Below, in pieces: positions 45,442 through 57,887 of a stretch of 64,000 nt of DNA. The notes under the pieces were generated by a model that saw only the letters and a list, made by a program, of their open reading frames with translations, had not been told where the DNA came from and ran no database searches. The stretch is from assembly GCA_036426205.1 (NCBI GenBank), contig CM071571.1, positions 112,733,676 through 112,797,675 of the forward strand, written 5' to 3'. Origin of the DNA: Ascaphus truei (lineage: Eukaryota; Chordata; Amphibia; Anura; Ascaphidae). Each line of letters opens with the position of its first letter. Within the stretch, counting starts at the first letter, position 1. Made by a program: the position numbers and the translations under genes.

Positions 45442-45635
45442 GTACTACAGATATCACCATCAGTATGTGTGTACTCACCATCTTGGACCAGTTTTCCTCT
45501 TCATAGGAATATCTGCAAAAACCATGAGACATTCATTATTCCTATATGGGTCCAACACAGAGCATGACGCGACCTCATTCTTTTACTTTATTTAGGGGTT
45601 TGAGTGATGTACCACAATTCCACTAGTAAATTGTC

Positions 45636-46620
45636 CCAGTTCTATTGCACACTGCGTGTCATTGCAAACTTATAGGAGGTACTGTAGTTACCATGGAGTG
45701 TTTGGGGCGAAAGCCTGATTGATGTTGGCTAGCGAAATTTGTCTTGGTATAGTAATTACATAATTGGGAGTGGACATATTTTTCCATGACTTTGGATAGT
45801 ATTGGGAGAAGAAAGTTTGTAGTTTGAGTGTTTTTTTCTCCACCATTTTCCTGATGTTAGGGATTTGACCTGCAGACAAAATAGAGTGGATTAGGAAGTT
45901 ATGTTCTATGGCAATAGCCGTTGCACCAAGAAGTAGGAATTTTAATTGCAGAGTTCATGGTCCACATAGGCTGCTTAGTTTTAATTTAAGGAGTGCATGT
46001 GTAATCTCCTCTTCAATTACAGGGACAAATGTAAAATTGTGGGCTTTGTGTGAGAGGGCTATAGGTGTTTTCCCAGATTAAGCTTCATGTTTGTAGTTTG
46101 GGTTGTGCTTTGCTAATAGGGAATTAGTACACTCCACAAAGTATTAATTGAATGCGTTTGCAATGTCAGTGGGATTTGCCAGAGTAATATCATTCTTTTT
46201 GATTAGATGATTGTTGATGGCTAGAAGGCTGGAATGTATTGTTGATGACCATCCAGAAGTTTGCTGGAGTTTATGTATTCTGGTGGAGATTGTCAGAGTA
46301 ATATTGGGCTTTTGCGTGTCTTGTTTTCGTTGTGTATGTATTCCCCAGGCATCTGTAGTTATTAAGATCCTTGGTAGTGCCAGTTAATTTGTAGATTTTC
46401 AACAAGGCATCCCTAAAATAGTAAAGCGTAATAAGGACAGTTGTAACCCATGGCAGGTGGGCCCCCGTACTCTTATTCTGCGTAGCAGAGCATGGGTATC
46501 ACAGAGTTTTAACAACTCTGAAAGAACTCAAGTGCAGAATAGGGGTTAGGTAGGTCAGGTTGATTCTGTACCAAGGGCAATTGGTAAAATCGGCCAGATC
46601 CACTGTCTCAATATGTTGAA
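45636..46620 (-). pseudogene. L2/CR1-type LINE, RT first half
   Basis: Minus strand aligns by eye with 61300-62330 of the LINE at 60-62.7 kb: the linker, the conserved RT start and ILSKVMEKYVHSQL, FRPKHS. Stops and indels are frequent. It continues at 40949 once the PLE is removed. Confidence 0.8.
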
Positions 46621-47439
46621 GGATGTGCAATACCTAAGAAAATAAATTTACCACTAAAACAATGTTTCCATAAAGGAATATACAGTATTTATAGTTGCAG
46701 TATGACTTTCATTCATTATTGTAATATTGCCAATGCTACATGCTTTTCTTTCCCCCTTGTTATTAGAACCATCTTTCCTCAAGCAAAGAAGACAGACAAT
46801 CTAAAATAATTAGCTGTTTTGAATTCTAGTGACAGGAATGTCATACCACATTGAAACGGTAGATGTTATGTATCTAGACCAATTTCAATATTTTCTTATC
46901 TAGTGTCTTACAGTGTTCAGATAATTTTATAGGCACAATGGGCACCTGCTCTGTAGAGTTTACAATCTAATACTGTTGCTTGAGACACAGGGGATGAAGT
47001 GACTCTTCCAAGGTAACAAAAAGTAGACATAAGAATATTAAACCAGATTTCAATGTTTCAAAGAAAAATGTCATTATTTTCAGATTGAATACCTATACTC
47101 ACTGAGCCACTCCTTTAGCCTAAAAGCTAATGTAACATTTGTGAAGATATTTTACTGTTCTTTTATCCACCCTGTTTCTGCATTTAAGCACGGTGTAGGG
47201 TTTCAGAGAACGAAGTAGGGCACAAAATGGAAAAAAATGCATTTTATTTAAACATGGAATTAACTACTATTGGGAATAAAAATAAATAAAGATATTACTA
47301 TATTAATCCTTTAACAGTGCAGTTTTGTGAAATGGATCTATGAACTACTGTTGGAGGAAATATGCATTTTGATTATTATATAGTTCCTGAGGATCATATA
47401 AAAGGACATAATGTGTTAAGCAATAGAGGACAACAAAAG
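46621..47439. other. AT-rich DNA with L2-tail-like scrap
   Basis: Around 46945-46970 the phrase CTGTAGAGTTTACAATCTAA resembles a reversed L2-type tail. Otherwise nothing recognised. Confidence 0.3.
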
Positions 47440-47557
47440 AAGGTTCCCCTTTTTCTGACTCTCCTGCTGTACTTGTAGTAACCTTTGCTAGTTATAAGGC
47501 CTTAGATTTAAAAGCAGGTTCCCCTTTTTCTGACTTTCCTGCATTACCTAATGTAAA
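47440..47557 (+). repeat. Left remnant of coding-like tandem array
   Basis: Two units of the gcaggttccccttt / tctgactytcctgc / taacctttgctagttat type, matching 54380-54500. They are cut off from the main array by the LTR and foldback insertions. Confidence 0.7.
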
Positions 47558-48643
47558 TGTGGCCAGGTCTCCCTCTGGTGTTTCCCTTACCTCCGGTAGC
47601 TGCGGTAGCTGCAAAGGGCTGCGGGGACGCTCGGCATGAGCGGGAGCATGGCGGGCATTCAGGATGGCGAGTGGGTCGCCGGAGGTCTGCGGCAGTAGGG
47701 CGTCGCCATCATGTGCGTGATTCTGCATGCGCGAGGCTGGCGCATGCGCAAAATGGAGTGCGGAGGCCATAACAGATGCACGCATGCGGAGTGTAGTCAG
47801 ATATCGGTTGCTATGTTAGTTGTAGATCCGCAGGGGAACTACAATCCCCAGCAGCCCCAGGAACTGCTAGTCAGATGGGGAGATATAGCCAATAGGGCTG
47901 CAGGATTCACGGAGGACTGCAGTTGATAAATTTGGCGCGCTGAGGAGCACGTTAGTCGGAGCTGGGACACGGTAGGGAGAAGGTTTATGTGCAGTGTGTC
48001 TGTGGCCCCTGCCCTAGGCCAGAGACCCCCTAGTAGGCCCCAGTTAGACCCCGACTCCCCTGTAGGTTGTAGCTGCTATAAGGACAGGCCCTTTAGATAG
48101 GGACACTGCCGCTTATCTGATTAAGTGTCAGGGACACAGCAGATGCGGCCTGTATCCTGGGACAAGACCACCACTGCATAAAGAGACTGATAAGGTGGGA
48201 CCCTCCAGTTGGATTCCACCCCACGTGGAGGCGGACGCCAACGCAGAAAATGTCGCTGGATCAGCGGATCCCTGTTACCTATCTGTCAGCGCTACAGAGT
48301 TTTGGAGTACCTAGCAGGTATCATCTACATCTACAAGTGCACCAACTGTAAAACTTGTTGTGGGCAGCACTGTCACACACTTCTGGGTAGGTTGGCTCCT
48401 GTGGACACCAGGTTGGGTAGGTGCCCAGGGCACCTCTGTACATTGGGGGACATTCTCACCAGGGTGTGGACTAGGTGGATGGACAGTGGTATAGGGTGTG
48501 TGGGTAAGGGCGTGCGAGGCCCGGGTTCTTTGTGTATTGTGCTGCACATTGCATGTTAGTAAACTTGTTATTAAATACACAATGTGATCTTATTGCATTT
48601 GGTCCTGTGAAGAGGTTATCCAGCGCTGTCAGGATCCCTCACA
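47558..48643 (+). repeat. ERV-like LTR with TATA and ATTAAA
   Basis: About 1086 bp from TGTGGCCAGG to CCTCACA. It has TATAAG at 48077-48082 and ATTAAA at 48570-48575, in the right order for an LTR. Two bases later TGGAGGCACTTTCACCAG could be a primer-binding site of the same tRNA-Thr-like kind as at 1486. Start is less certain than end. No partner LTR in the window. Confidence 0.55.
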
Positions 48644-48645
48644 AG

Positions 48646-48742
48646 TGGAGGCACTTTCACCAGACGATCCAGGTACACCCCAGGCTCCCTGCAGCGGAGG
48701 TTCAGGCCTCCAGTGAGCCGCAGGTAAAGTACCACACACATA
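48646..48742 (+). other. Primer-site candidate and leader with splice-donor-like CAGGTAAAGT
   Basis: TGGAGGCACT begins at 48646. CAGGTAAAGT at 48721-48730 fits a 5' splice donor, as retroviral leaders often have. The leader is cut by the foldback element at 48743. Confidence 0.4.
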
Positions 48743-49017
48743 GGGGGCTATGCACTAAGCTCCGTGCTTTTGCGTCTGTTTGAAATAACAAATCACGTCC
48801 GATAAAAAGTGAAGCCGGAGACGCGATTCACTAAGGCCTTGAGGCCATTTTCTCTCGGACGGGCCAAAAACTGGCTTATCGTATGTGCAAGCTTTTTCCC
48901 CCTGCTAGCGTTCTTAAACTTTACGTACGCTAGCTGATAGAAAAAAAAGCCGCATGTAACATTTGCATGGAGATTTGCCATCTTCATGCAAGGCTGTTAC
49001 AGGCGATCGTACATAAA

Positions 49018-49340
49018 ACAAATACATTTTAATAATAGTGTACTGTACATGAGCAGGGGGTCTCCGGAGCTGAACCGCATTGGTTTCAGGTCCGGAGACC
49101 TCCTACTTCAGGTGATACAAGCCCCGTTATGGGGTGCCGGTATCCCCTGCACTTTGAAAGCTTCCGCGTCACGTGACCGTGATTTACATTCTGCAGGGGA
49201 TACCGGCACCCCATAACGGGCCTGTATCTCCTGAAGTAGGGGGTCCGCGAGGCTGAAACCAATGCGGATCAGCTCAGGAGACCCCCTGCACATCTACACT
49301 ACTGTCAAAACACACATATCAATAAACAATAATTCCTTAC
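49018..49340. repeat. Palindromic module inside foldback element (first)
   Basis: Arms gagcagggggtctcc...ccccgttatggggtgccgg and their complement meet near 49170. Confidence 0.7.
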
Positions 49341-49722
49341 CTTAGCGGCTATCTGCTATGGTAATGAAGCTGCATTAATGTAAATTTTAATAATAGTGTG
49401 CGGGAGCAGGGGGTCCCCTGAGCTGAACCGCAATGATTTCTGCCTCAGAGACCCCCTGCTTCCTGAGTTACAGGCCCCGGTATGGGGCATCGGAGGCCAA
49501 TGTCGCCGCCATCTTTATAGCGTCCAAGACGCGTCGTGGGCTCTATAAAGATGGCGGCGACACTGGCACCGATGCCCCAAACCGGGGCCTGTAACTCGGG
49601 AAGCAGGGGGTCCCTGAGCCACAAATCAATGCAGTTCAGCTCAGGAGACCCCCTGCTCCCGCATACTATTAATAAAAATACATTAAAGCAGCTTCATTAC
49701 CTTAGCGGCTATCCGCTAAGGC
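49341..49722. repeat. Palindromic module inside foldback element (second)
   Basis: Arms begin agcggctatctgct and end agcggctatccgct; centre near 49530 with GTCGCCGCCATCTTTATAG against CTATAAAGATGGCGGCGAC. A variant of the first module. Confidence 0.75.
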
Positions 49723-52700
49723 AATGAAGGGGTTAAGGCATAATAGCATGTTTATTGCGGACAATTGCCCCCAATAAACATTGCAATATACAACACACAT
49801 CCCCCCTGCCCCCTAACACATACATACTACAGTAATGGGCTAAATTACTATAATCCACGTATGGATAATAATGCATTTGCCCATGAAAAATACATTAATC
49901 ACAATAAATAAAATAAATACATTTTGTACTCACCCTTGTCCGGCACCCACGATGAAGGCCATCCTCATCTTCATCACTGTCCATACATTCGGGTGTTGAA
50001 AAATATACACAATAATAAAAAGAGCCAATCTAGTATCCCCTAATCCCTTAATCACTTTGGCGGTTATTAACCGCTACAGTCATTAAAGGGTTAAGCCACC
50101 CTGACCCAATACCCAACCTTGCCACCCTGACCCGATACCCAACCTTCACCCATTTATTTGTACAGTGGCTTCATCATGTGTGTGTATATTAACCAATATA
50201 CAAAGAAATGGTTAAGGATATACATGCCGAAATACAAATATCTCCAAATATCAAACAGCACCAAGCCAAATCAATATCTAAGACATGCAAATAAAAACAA
50301 TCAATTTGACAATGTGTACATGATACAATTAATCTGTGCATCATGTATACTTTGCCAAGCAATGGTCAAAATCCAAATAACTTTCCAAACAAGATACTGT
50401 ACAAACCAATCATTAAATACAAACAAAGAAAATCAACACAATTAAATTACCATCAATTAATTCATCCAATCTCATGTCAATTACAATCAAAATCAATTAC
50501 ACAGTTCAAATCCTAAAAACAAACCATGCTGAAAAATAATCTATGTCAAAGTAACCACCATGTGACTAAATCTAACTTCCAAAAATAAGCCAATTAAATC
50601 ATCTATTGCAAACAGGCTTTAAAATAACCTTAGAAAAAATAACATGTACATTACAAACACATTTTTACACAAAGCATCAAATTACAATTAAAAAAACATG
50701 AAAACAATGCAAGCAAACATTATGCAAACAAGTTTTTATTATACCTGTATGTATGTCCATCTATAGTTTACATACATACAGGGGCAATAAAAGAGCATAC
50801 AAAACAATTTAATAACATTAAAAATAAACATACAATACATCCAGTGACTGTCCCTGTACGTATGTATGTCCAGTGACATACATAAATTCAGGGCCATTAA
50901 ATTGACATACAAAATAAAATGGATGACATGAAAAAAATGCAAAAAAAACCTGTAAAAGTAAAATAACATACATTTCTTTGGTTTACTTACCATTAGATGA
51001 ACGACTCACCGAATCCCGTTGAACCGGATGTGTCGCAGAAATAATCCAACAACAGGAACCAGGTAACCATAACAAAATAAACCATTACAATCCAAAAGTG
51101 TCTGTGTCTTCTTTCTTCTATTTGTAATCCATAGCGGGGGTCTTCATCTGTATCTTTTCCGTCTTCTTCCGGGTCTTCTTATCTTCATTGGCCACGCCTT
51201 GCTGTTCTTCTTCTTCGGGAGGTCCTTCCTCCTCTGCGTCTGGCTTCAAAATGAGACGACATAGGCTTTTATAGGCCTATGACGTCACATTGTCGTCATA
51301 TGGTTCCCACGGCCCTGATTGGGCCGTGAAAACCATGTGATGTTGGTGGGGGAAAAAAATTGATGACGTCATTTAAAGGCAATGACGCCAGCCAATCAGA
51401 ATGGCTGTGCTTCAATTGCCTTTAAGATGACGTCATCAAAACAAACATGGCCGGCCTCACATGGTACGGTAGCCAATCAGAGCGTGGGAACTCAATCCCA
51501 ACTCTGATTGGCTCTGGTAGACCATGTGACAGAGACTTTGCTTCAGCCAATCAGAGGGGATTTCATTCCCACGCTCTGATTGGCTACCGTACCATGTGTC
51601 GCCGGCCATCATTGTTTTGATGACGTCATCTTAAAGGCAATTGAAGATCAGCCTTTCTGATTGGCTGGCATCATTGCCTTTAAATGACGTCATCCAACCC
51701 CCCCCCCCCCCCAAATCACATGGTTTTCACGGCCCAATCAGGGCCGTGGGAACCATTTGACGAAAATGTGACGTCATAGGCCTATAAAAGAGAAGACCTC
51801 TCCTCCTAAGAAGAGAAGAAGGGCGTGGCCTAAGAAGACGGGGAAGACCCCAAAGAAGAAAAGAAGACACCAACACTGACAAAAAGGATTACAAATAGAA
51901 GAAAGAAGACACAGACGTGGATTGTAATGGTTTACTATTTTATGGTTACCTGTGGATTGGTTCGAGACCTTCCGGTTCCCCTGGATTTCGGTGAGTGGGC
52001 ATCTAATGGTAAGTAAACAAAAGAAAAGTTTATTATTTTAACTTTTCAGGTTTTTTTTTTATTTTTTATTCACGTGTATTTTTTTTTAATTCCAGTTAAT
52101 GCCCCTGAATTGATCTATGTCCCTATGGATATACATACATTCAGGGACACTGAATGGGTGTATTGTATGTGATTTTGGGATGTAAATGCATTGTTTATTA
52201 TGCTCTTTTATTGCCCCTGTATGTTATGTATATACATACAGGGATAATACATGATTGTTTTGCTAATGTTTATGTATCTCATGTATTTCTGATGTATTTA
52301 GCAGCTTTATTTATACATTTGTGTGTGTAATGTAATTTTTATTTAGTGACATGTTATTTTTAATGGCTTATTTCTGGTACTTAGATTTGAATGATGGTGG
52401 TTACTTTCAATAAGAATTATTTTGGCAATGGTCTGGCTTTAGGAATTGAATAGGGAATTGTATAATTGATTTGTATTGTATTGTAATTGGTTTAGGATAT
52501 TGATTGATTGATGGTAAATGTCTTTATGTTGCTTACTTTCTTTTTGATTTTGTGGATGGCATTGGTGGTTAGGGGACATTGTTCATAGTGTATTTTATTT
52601 TTAAATTGATTTTGCATAGTGTTACATGATGCACAGATTAATTGCATCATGTACACACTCAATGCAATTGTGTGACATTTGATATATATATTTGTCGAGC

Positions 52701-52899
52701 TGCTGGTTTAATTGTAAGATGCAATGTGGTGATTTTCAGATTAAGATTTCATGTTTTTATTTATGCATGTTTTATGTGTTTCATAATGGGCAAATAATCT
52801 ATTATCCATATCTGGTAATAGTTATTTTGCACATTATTGTACTGTATCTGTTGGGGGGGGGGGGGATTGATGTATTTAATGTATAGGTCAGGTTTATTT

Positions 52900-53340
52900 T
52901 TTTTACATACAGGGTTGGTTCCTTTTGGTCTGCAGGGGACCTCTGGAGACCACCTGAGTTCTCCTTGGGCTTTCCACGGGTACCAGGCTGGAGGTGTCCA
53001 CGAGGGATACCTGCGGGGAAGAACCAGTGGCCCCAAGTCTGTTGGGGGCACCGCGGACCCGTAGGGACCACCCGTGGGCCCACAGACCCCCGTGTGAACC
53101 ACCCGAGGCCCCTGAGACACCTGTGGGTCTGACCCGGGGCCCCCCAGACATCCACAGGCCTGCCGTGGAGACCCCATTGTGGCCCACGTTGACCCTTGGA
53201 GACCACCTGGTGGACCACGGCACCTGGCGGGGACCACCCATAGGCCTCCAGACCTGTTTGAAACATGGTGCTGGGCTACTGTGAGGTTTACGGACACCCG
53301 TCAGGGCCACCGGAGACTCCCGTGGGCCTGGGGTATTAAC
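52900..53340. repeat. GC-rich degenerate minisatellite in right arm
   Basis: Repeats of a ggaccacccgtgggccc-like unit with variable length. A second GC-rich tract at 53840-53990 repeats ggggacacccgcg-like words. Neither has a counterpart in the left arm. Confidence 0.55.
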
Positions 53341-54379
53341 CCTGTATGTAAAATAATAAAACATGTATTTATGGGGTGGCACAGGGGGTGGGTTATGTAG
53401 AGAATAAATATAATGATGTTTATTGTGGGGCTGTGTTATGTTTTTCTTGTGGGTACTGGGGGTGTGGGACGGGGGTATTGGCCCCAAGGGTATGTGGGTA
53501 GGCCTCCCACCTGGGTTAGTGGGTGAGGGTGGTTAGGCCTCACGGGATGGGTAGTGGGGGAGGGTATTAAGGCATCTCGAGTGGTGGTTTAGGATGGGTT
53601 AACCCCTTAATGACTGTAGCAGTCAATTTTGATTGTCGTGTATGTTTTGCAGCACCGGAGGGACATGGGCAGGATGAAGATGAGGATGAAGACGGCCTTC
53701 ATCGTGGGTGCCTGGAAAAGGTAAGTGTAATAAGTATTTACTGTATTTATTGTAATTTTGCCCATTAATGTATTGTATGTGTTAGGGGGGTGTATTTAGT
53801 TATAAATATTGTTTATTATTTTTGGAGGCGCAACATTGGTACCGAAGGCCCGCGAGTACCCCCAGACACCCGCGGGGACCCCTGCACTCCCACGGGGAAT
53901 CCTGCTTGGTGAGCCGGGGACCCCCGCGGCGTCAGCCGGGGACACCCGCGCGATCCGGCCTCCCTCGGGGACCCCCGTGGGGTCAGCCGCCGGCCTGTTG
54001 TATGGGTTTTGCGCACGCAAAAATGTAAACAAATAAATTTTTCAAAGTCCAGCTTTTTTATCACCTGCCTTGAGCTGGCGATCTTTTTTGAACGCAACTT
54101 TCGCGTACGATAACTATTGCGTAGTTTAGTGAATTCTGGAGAAGGGCAGAATTGAACCCAAACAGATTATCGTACGAGCAAAGTTGGACTTTGAAAAAAT
54201 TCCAGAAAAAAGTCACTTTAAGAGCGCAAAGTGCCTGTTTGCGTGGCTTAGTGAATCGTGTTCGGCGGAACATCACGTTCTAAGAGCACTTTACGTTCTT
54301 AAAACGACTTAACGGAGCTTAGTGCATAGCCCCCATAGTAGCTGCCATATCTCCCATAGGGTGGGGGAAACAGCACTAC

Positions 54380-55770
54380 ATAACCTTTGCTGGTTAGGCC
54401 TAAGATTTAAAAGCAGGTTCCCCTTTATCTGACTCCCTGCAGTACTTGCTGTAACCTTTGCTAGTTATAGGGCCTCAGATTTAAAAGCAGGTTCCCCTTT
54501 CTCTGACTCTTCTGTAGGTTTAATATACATATCTTTAATGCTAAAACTCCTGCTTTAAAGTCAAGTTTCCCTTTCTCTGATTCGCCTGCAATGTGTGAGG
54601 TCCCTTTGACTGTTTCTAAGGTGCTTGCCATAAAGTTTCCCATAGTATCTGGTATACTGTACCTACTGTGGATTCTCAGACACCCAGTTCAGCGACAAGC
54701 AAATCTTTCACCAATGTCCCCACATGGTCAAATATACCTAGTTCTGATTTTTCCAAGACAAGTACCCCTGCTGCTGGGTTCCATGCAATGTTGGATAACC
54801 GCATCTTTGTTTCTAAAGTTCTTGCCATACAATTCCCAACAGGATCTGGTATACCTATCGTTGTTTCCGGACTCCCACATCAGAGACAAGTGTACCTTTC
54901 TCTGATCCATTTGCAGTACCTATTGTAACCACTGCTGATCCTCAGACACCTACTGTACTTCAGAGACAAGCGTATATTTTGTGATCCCTTTGCAGTACCT
55001 AGTGTAACCACTGCTGATTCTCAGACAATTCTTTCAGAGACAAGCATATATTTCACTGACTGCTCTGCAGTGCCTGTTATAATCATTGAGGACTCTGGGA
55101 CTCCCATTCCAAGGACAAGTTTAAGTATCACTGATTTTTCAGCAGCGTTTGAGGTACTTATTACTAACTCTACATCAAATGATAGCTTTCCCCTCACTGA
55201 TTTCTCTACAGTACCTTATGTAACCCTTAATGAGTCTGTGAATCCCACTTCAAAGGCAAGTTTAAGTCTCGCTGATTCTTCCGCAGTGTTTAAGGTACCC
55301 CTTACTACTCAAAGACTTCTGCTTCAAGGTTAGGTTTCCCCTCACTGATTTTCCTGCTGATGCCCTTACTGATTCGAGGGCCCCCGCTTTTAAGAAAAAT
55401 GTACTGCTTACTGATCTCTGTGCAGCGCCTGACATGTCCTTTCCTGATTTCATGGCATCCCCTTCAAAGACAAATGCAACCCGCTTGGACTTCCCTGCAG
55501 AGCTTGTAGTACCGGTTTCTATTTCCTGTGCTCTTGCTGTGGGGACGGGTGTACTTCTTTTTGATTGCCCTTCAGTGACTTGTGCTCCTTCTGCAAATTC
55601 TGGGGGCCCCACGGCAGAGACAAGTTTCCTGCACTTTGATCCTCTTCTAGAGCCTGTTGTATCTACGGCAGATTCCAAGGCTCCCACATTAAAGTCAAGT
55701 TTACAACCCACAGATTCCCTGGTCTCTTTATTGATGCATTTCCAAGTCCCCCTGACCAGGGGTGCTGGCC
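54380..55770 (+). repeat. Degenerate ~75-bp tandem array with 25-codon period
   Basis: Units of about 75 bp recur, each with a core like actgattttcctgcagtacc, then gtaaccactgctgattct, then a Pro-coding stretch and acaagttt. In the best-preserved part (55070-55333) the plus frame reads as 25-residue repeats of the kind TSLSxTDxSAVPxVTxxxDS. Stops and shifts interrupt it elsewhere. It may be a decayed repeat-protein exon or the internal repeat of a nonautonomous LTR element. No known protein recognised. Confidence 0.55.
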
Positions 55771-56660
55771 TCCTGCTGATGGCCAGTCATACGGCAGACA
55801 GCTAATTCATCACCTCAACTGTCACAGATAAGTTGCTATGTCTAACTGGACTGGACCTCATCAAGAGGATTGTATCTGTGCATTCTGCATATCAGTTGTC
55901 TTATGATGCATTCTGCATCTCAAGACTAGCAGTACCGCTGCTTTCTGCCCCAGAGAGGGTACTCAATAAACAGGCTTTCCTCAAGTCTTCTACCTGTCCA
56001 AGACATTTCCAAAACAATTAAAAGTCACCAAGATCACTGAGTGAGCCAGGATCTGATAGCCCGGAGGTCTCTCTTGAAGGGGGGGGGGGATACAGTAAGG
56101 GTTTTAGTCCAGGCTTTGGCTGGAACTCACCCATGCCTGGCTGCTGTGGACATTTTGATTACTGGCAGCCTGCTATATTGGCTGCACCTGTTCAAGGGCT
56201 TAAATAGCAGCCAGTGACTTCCAGCCCCTGCCTGAGCATTGTATATATTTCCCTGTGTTCCTGGCCATATTGGGTTCTAGTTACTGAGCCTTCCTTATTC
56301 ATGAGCCATCCATGTGTTCCTGGCCATCTTGGATTCTAGTAGCTGAGCCTTCCTTGTTCATGAGCCTTCCCTGTTCCTATTGCTGAGCCTTATTGTTTGT
56401 GAGCCATCACTGTAGCTCCCCTGTTCCAGAGGCTTGCCTGTTGCTGTGGCTAGCCTGTTCCTTTGGAATCCATGTTGCTGACCCTGGACCCTGACCCCGA
56501 CCTTGCTGCCTGCCGCCTGCCCTGACACTTTGCCTGTTGCCTGGACTTTGCATGACTGCCTGCCTGCTTGCCGAATACAGATACTCCAACAGGACTCTGG
56601 TCGGTTAATTTGAATCCCTACCTTAGCCCTGCGGGTTCGCTACCTGATCGGAGACGAGCA
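55771..56660 (+). repeat. Purine tract and LTR-like block
   Basis: A G11-type polypurine tract at about 56077-56089 directly precedes ACAGTAAGGGTTTTAGTCC, a plausible polypurine tract/LTR start. The following 570 bp has repeated gagccttcctt and gtgttcctggcca words and ends near ACGAGCACCGTCACAGA. A Ty3/Gypsy-like LTR is a fair guess. No partner found. Confidence 0.4.
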
Positions 56661-57879
56661 CCGTCACAGATAGGAATCCTGGTGAAGGAATGAAAAGGAA
56701 CAGCTTTGCATTGGATTGCCACAGATAGTGACAACAAATGGAAGAATGTGCCCATTTGGGGAATACTGCCTGAACACTCCAAGGAAGAAGTTATATATAT
56801 TGATCCTGTAAATAAAGTTAAGAAATGTTCCCGGTGCCTTCTATCTGTTTCTTCAAGTGCCTAACATGCAGCCCTGCATGAACTCCAGCACCCTGAGAAA
56901 CAAGGTAAATAAGAGACACTGAGCACCACCTGCACATAACCAATACCTAAATAGATAGTGAATCACTTTGGAGTTGTCCTCTTCTGTTGGCCAGAGGAAA
57001 GAAGTGCTACATTTGGCGTACTAACATGGGGCTGGGTTAGCAAAAGTGGATTTTTTACATTTGACATGTTTTGGAACTTGTGGAGTCCAAAAGTGTGTTT
57101 AACAACTTTAATGTTATGGAATGTAAAAATTGAGATTTGTTGGTCTCAGAATATGCATAGCAGTGTGTGTCTCCTGCCGCGGAAACCCTGATGTATTATT
57201 GCTGAATTGTGGGTTCGATTTTTGTGCAGATATAACGTGTTGCTGAAGAGAGTCCACAGTGGAGCAAAATTTTCCAAATCGGCAGAGCGTTTGCCAATGT
57301 GGTGGGAAATCACTAGTCACACCTGGTTCTGGACTGTTACGCTGTAAAGAATAATATGCTCCTGCCCTAGCAGTTTCACTTGGGAGGGAACCAACAGTTG
57401 CTATCCTAAGTGTCATGTGTGGGCAAGGGTGAACACTAACCGCACCCTGACACGTGAGCTACCAGAGTACATGACACTAGAAACTGGGACAAGCTTGTGA
57501 GTATACCTGTAGTCACTGTGAAAATATTGATTTAACTTTCACCATGTATAACACCTCCTCCAGGACTGCAAGTGAGAAGAACCTCACCTTCTGTGGATGC
57601 TGAGGACTTCTTGCTGCAGAGATGACCTCACTCCCAATGGAACTTCAGGATGTTCCTACTCAGAAGATACCTTCATCCCCAGTATCATCTAAGGATATCC
57701 TTGTTGAGAAAACTCTGTTACCCCCAAAGAGGAGGACACGAGTACAGGGTGGGTTCTGAGACTCCAAATGACCCGTTTTGTCAGCTACAGCCAAAGACAG
57801 ACTGAGACCTAGTGGGAAACAGCACTTTGATCAAAGAGGAGGAAAATGAGGCTTGCTGAAGATGCCTGCATGATATTAA
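56661..57879. other. Unassigned DNA
   Basis: Contains AATAAAG at 56812 and mixed repeat-like texture. No coding frames of note and no family recognised. Confidence 0.3.
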
Positions 57880-57887
57880 CAATAGTG

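Larger units (their letters stand above)
40965..45620. mobile_element. Penelope-like element insertion with 5' inverted arrangement
   Basis: One insertion, bounded by a perfect 15-bp TSD, inside a LINE. In plus coordinates: 40965-42427 noncoding, 42428-42508 hammerhead-like site D with TATA, 42509-43452 the element's 3' part in minus orientation, then 43453-45567 RT and endonuclease in plus orientation, then about 50 bp of other DNA. About 610 bp of the 3' part is present twice, in opposite orientation. A tandem (multimeric) RNA template with inversion during target-primed synthesis would give this. Confidence 0.75.
48743..54334. mobile_element. Giant Harbinger-type foldback element, 5.59 kb
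   Basis: Inverted termini GGGGGCTATGCACTAAGCTC and its complement, flanked by ATA (48740-48742, 54335-54337). Centre of symmetry near 51529, almost equidistant from both ends (about 2.79 and 2.81 kb). The inner 400 bp each side mirror well (51060-51490 against 51567-51930), as do 49925-49990 and 53650-53720; in between the arms carry different modules. No transposase is visible. A nonautonomous element, probably assembled from nested foldback units. Confidence 0.75.

Noticed and set aside
52903..53487. 178-, 154- and 194-codon minus-strand frames
   Set aside because: They lie in a GC-rich minisatellite and all three frames are open at once, as expected from composition; the residues are repetitive Gly/Pro/Arg.
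55262..55711. 149-codon minus-strand frame
   Set aside because: It is the reverse of the 75-bp tandem array; the plus strand carries the periodic pattern.
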